Source: MGOM01 sp035455265
Lineage (GTDB): Bacteria > Chloroflexota > Anaerolineae > Anaerolineales > E44-bin32
Length of the DNA: 18,187 nt
Reading direction: 5' to 3'
Assembly (NCBI GenBank): GCA_035455265.1
Contig: DATIFK010000247.1
Location: 1 to 18,187 of the forward strand
The notes beneath the pieces were generated by a model that worked only from the letters and a program-made list of their open reading frames with translations, ran no database searches and was not told the origin of the DNA. Made by a program: the position numbers and the translations under genes. Positions within the stretch are counted from its first letter, which is position 1. Each line of letters begins with the position of its first letter. Positions 16,639 to 18,187 of the stretch are shown in pieces.

Positions 16639-17508
16639 ATGCGACCGCAGCGGGCTTGTCTCCTCATCCTGAGCATCCTGCTGGCCGCGTGTTCGTCCTC
16701 GCCGGTAACCGCCTCCGCTCCCTCCCAGAGCCTGGTCAACAAGGGCTCCGACACGATGGTCAACCTGGCGCTGGCCTGGGCCGAGGCCTACGGTCAGGTG
16801 CGCCCGGAGGTCAGCGTGGCGGTCACCGGCGGAGGCAGCGGCACGGGCATCGCCGCGTTGATCAACAACACCGTCGATATCGCCAATGCCTCGCGCGCCA
16901 TCAAGCCGGAGGAGGTGGCCGAGGCCGAGGCCCACGGGATCACTCCGGTCGAATTCGTCGTCGCCCGCGACGCCATCGCCGTCATCGTCCACCGCTCCAA
17001 CCCGGTGAACCAGTTGACCATGGAGCAGATCTCGCGCATCTACTCCGGCGAGATCGAAAACTGGTCCGAGGTCGGAGGCGAGGACCGCCCCATCGTCCGG
17101 CTGTCGCGCGAAACGAACTCGGGCACCCACGTCTACTTCCTCGAGGAGGTGCTGCGCCTGGGGCAGAAGGACAACCCGACCCTGTTTTCCTCTGACACAC
17201 TTCTCCTGCCGTCGTCGGAGGGCATCACGGCGGAGCTGTCCTACGATCAGAACGCCATCGGTTACGACGGGCTGGGGTACGTCACCGACGCCGTCAAGGT
17301 CATCGCCGTGGCAAGGGAAGCCGGCGGACCGTTCGTCCTGCCCTCGGCCGACACCGTCAACAACGGCTCCTACCCGATCGCCCGCGACCTGTATATGTAC
17401 ACCTCCGGACAACCCAGCCCCCCATCGCGGGCCTATCTCGACTGGATTCTCGGCCCCGACGGCCAGGCGATCGTGACCCAGCTCGGATTCGTCCCAGTCT
17501 CCTCATGA
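16639..17508 (+). CDS. pstS: PstS, phosphate-binding lipoprotein
   Basis: A 289-residue substrate-binding protein of the phosphate ABC transporter. The signal peptide ends in a classic lipobox, LLAAC, with Cys18 as the lipid anchor. Phosphate-contact motifs of the PstS family are visible: GSDTM at 36-40, GGGSGTGIAAL at 64-74 with Ser67, and SRETNSGTH at 156-164 with Arg157, Ser161 and Thr163. The ATG lies 7 nt after a TATAAT, so the message is probably leaderless. The stop overlaps the pstC start as ATGA, so expression is coupled. Expression is probably induced by low phosphate, which is known of the family but not shown by a recognised Pho box here. Confidence 0.96.
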   Translation: MRPQRACLLILSILLAACSSSPVTASAPSQSLVNKGSDTMVNLALAWAEAYGQVRPEVSVAVTGGGSGTGIAALINNTVDIANASRAIKPEEVAEAEAHGITPVEFVVARDAIAVIVHRSNPVNQLTMEQISRIYSGEIENWSEVGGEDRPIVRLSRETNSGTHVYFLEEVLRLGQKDNPTLFSSDTLLLPSSEGITAELSYDQNAIGYDGLGYVTDAVKVIAVAREAGGPFVLPSADTVNNGSYPIARDLYMYTSGQPSPPSRAYLDWILGPDGQAIVTQLGFVPVSS

Positions 17509-18187
17509 AATCCGCTCGTTCTCGCCTCGGCTGGTCGGAATTCATCCTCACCCGGCTGATCGGCGTCACCGGCGCCTCGGCCATCCTCTTCGTCGTCATG
17601 ATCTTCGTGTTCCTCTTCGGCCAGGGCGCGCCGGCCCTGGTCGAGGTGCCGCTGGCGAATCTATTGAGCGCCCGCTGGTACCCGATCGAGTCGCATTTTG
17701 GCCTGCTGCCGCTGATCTCGGGGTCCCTGGCCGTGACTCTGGGCGCCGCTCTTGTGGCGGTGCCGCTCGGGGTGGCGACGGCCGTGTTCATCGCCGAGGT
17801 ATCGCCGCGCTGGGGACGCGAGATCCTCAAGCCGCTGGTCGAGCTGCTGGCCGGGCTGCCGTCGGTAATGCTCGGCTTCCTCGGCATCGTTGTCCTGGCG
17901 CCCCAGCTGTACGAGCGGCTGCACCTCCCCACCGGCCTGACGGCTCTCACCGGCGCACTCCTGCTGGCCTGGATCGCCATCCCGACCATCGTCAGCGTGG
18001 CCGAGGACGCGCTCGACTCCGTGCCGCGCACCTATCGCGAGGCCGCGCTCGCCCTCGGGGCGACCCGCTGGCAGACCATCTGGCGCGTGACCCTCCCGGC
18101 GGCCCGCTCCGGCGTGCTGACCGCCATCATGCTCGGCATCGGCCGCGCCCTCGGCGAAACGATGGCGGTCATGATGGTCACCGGCAA
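17505..18187 (+). CDS. pstC: PstC, phosphate ABC transporter permease, 3' end outside the window
   Basis: 227 codons are visible before the window ends; the family is usually about 300 residues, so perhaps a quarter is missing. After a polar start (MKSARSRLGWSEF) there is a first span (about 24-40), a loop with ARWYPIESHFGLLPLISGS typical of PstC, then spans at about 70-95, 118-133 and 145-165. The permease EAA loop is present as REAALALGATRWQTIWRVTLP (about 182-202), which docks on PstB. RALGETMAVMMVTG near the end is the conserved PstC segment. The ATG overlaps the pstS stop by 4 nt. A pstA gene probably follows outside the window, since the ATPase and phoU are on the other side. Confidence 0.95.
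   Translation, partial: MKSARSRLGWSEFILTRLIGVTGASAILFVVMIFVFLFGQGAPALVEVPLANLLSARWYPIESHFGLLPLISGSLAVTLGAALVAVPLGVATAVFIAEVSPRWGREILKPLVELLAGLPSVMLGFLGIVVLAPQLYERLHLPTGLTALTGALLLAWIAIPTIVSVAEDALDSVPRTYREAALALGATRWQTIWRVTLPAARSGVLTAIMLGIGRALGETMAVMMVTG

Noticed and set aside
16600..16640. A standard sigma-70 promoter with -35 for pstS
   Set aside because: The -10 is perfect, but nothing close to TTGACA lies 16-18 nt upstream, so only the -10 is claimed.

Overview
The window is a GC-rich bacterial chromosome segment with tightly packed genes and no rRNA, tRNA, CRISPR array or transposase that I can see. A Chloroflexota (Anaerolineae-like) source is my best guess. It rests on a lipoprotein with a Thr/Pro-rich linker behind its lipid cysteine, the NarL/LuxR-type regulators, and intergenic hairpins and heptamer repeats of a kind common in such genomes. 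This is inference; no marker gene is present.

Layout. Positions 1-1104 hold the 3' part of an unrecognised gene (+), then on the minus strand a CsbD-like stress protein and a tiny membrane protein. Positions 1430-4206 encode a membrane-anchored triple-PAS histidine kinase and its NarL-type response regulator, overlapping by 4 nt. Positions 4354-6031 carry a short-chain dehydrogenase and a lipoprotein. A strong hairpin at 6072-6103 separates these from three minus-strand genes at 6124-7157: a CBS-pair protein, a YggT-like membrane protein and a DUF3309-like 50-residue membrane peptide.

Positions 7408-9721 form a compact plus-strand operon: a stand-alone receiver with all catalytic residues, two paralogous LuxR-type regulators whose receivers have lost the phospho-acceptor Asp (Gly in both), and a Cys-rich protein resembling four-helix-bundle copper-binding proteins. 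The last three are joined by overlaps. This is the most unusual gene set in the window. On the minus strand follow a UbiB/ABC1-type kinase-like protein (9843-11453) and a P-type II Ca2+-transporter-like ATPase (11819-14620).

The right end (14871-18187) is a phosphate (Pst) locus split into two divergent units: pstB-phoU leftward and pstS-pstC rightward, the latter running off the window. Both units appear to start with almost leaderless transcripts: a -10 hexamer lies exactly 7 nt before the ATG in each. A 17-bp palindrome abuts the pstB -10 and an array of degenerate heptamers runs into the pstS -10. The Pst proteins import phosphate, and PhoU would link uptake to signalling; no pho-type kinase/regulator pair is visible here.
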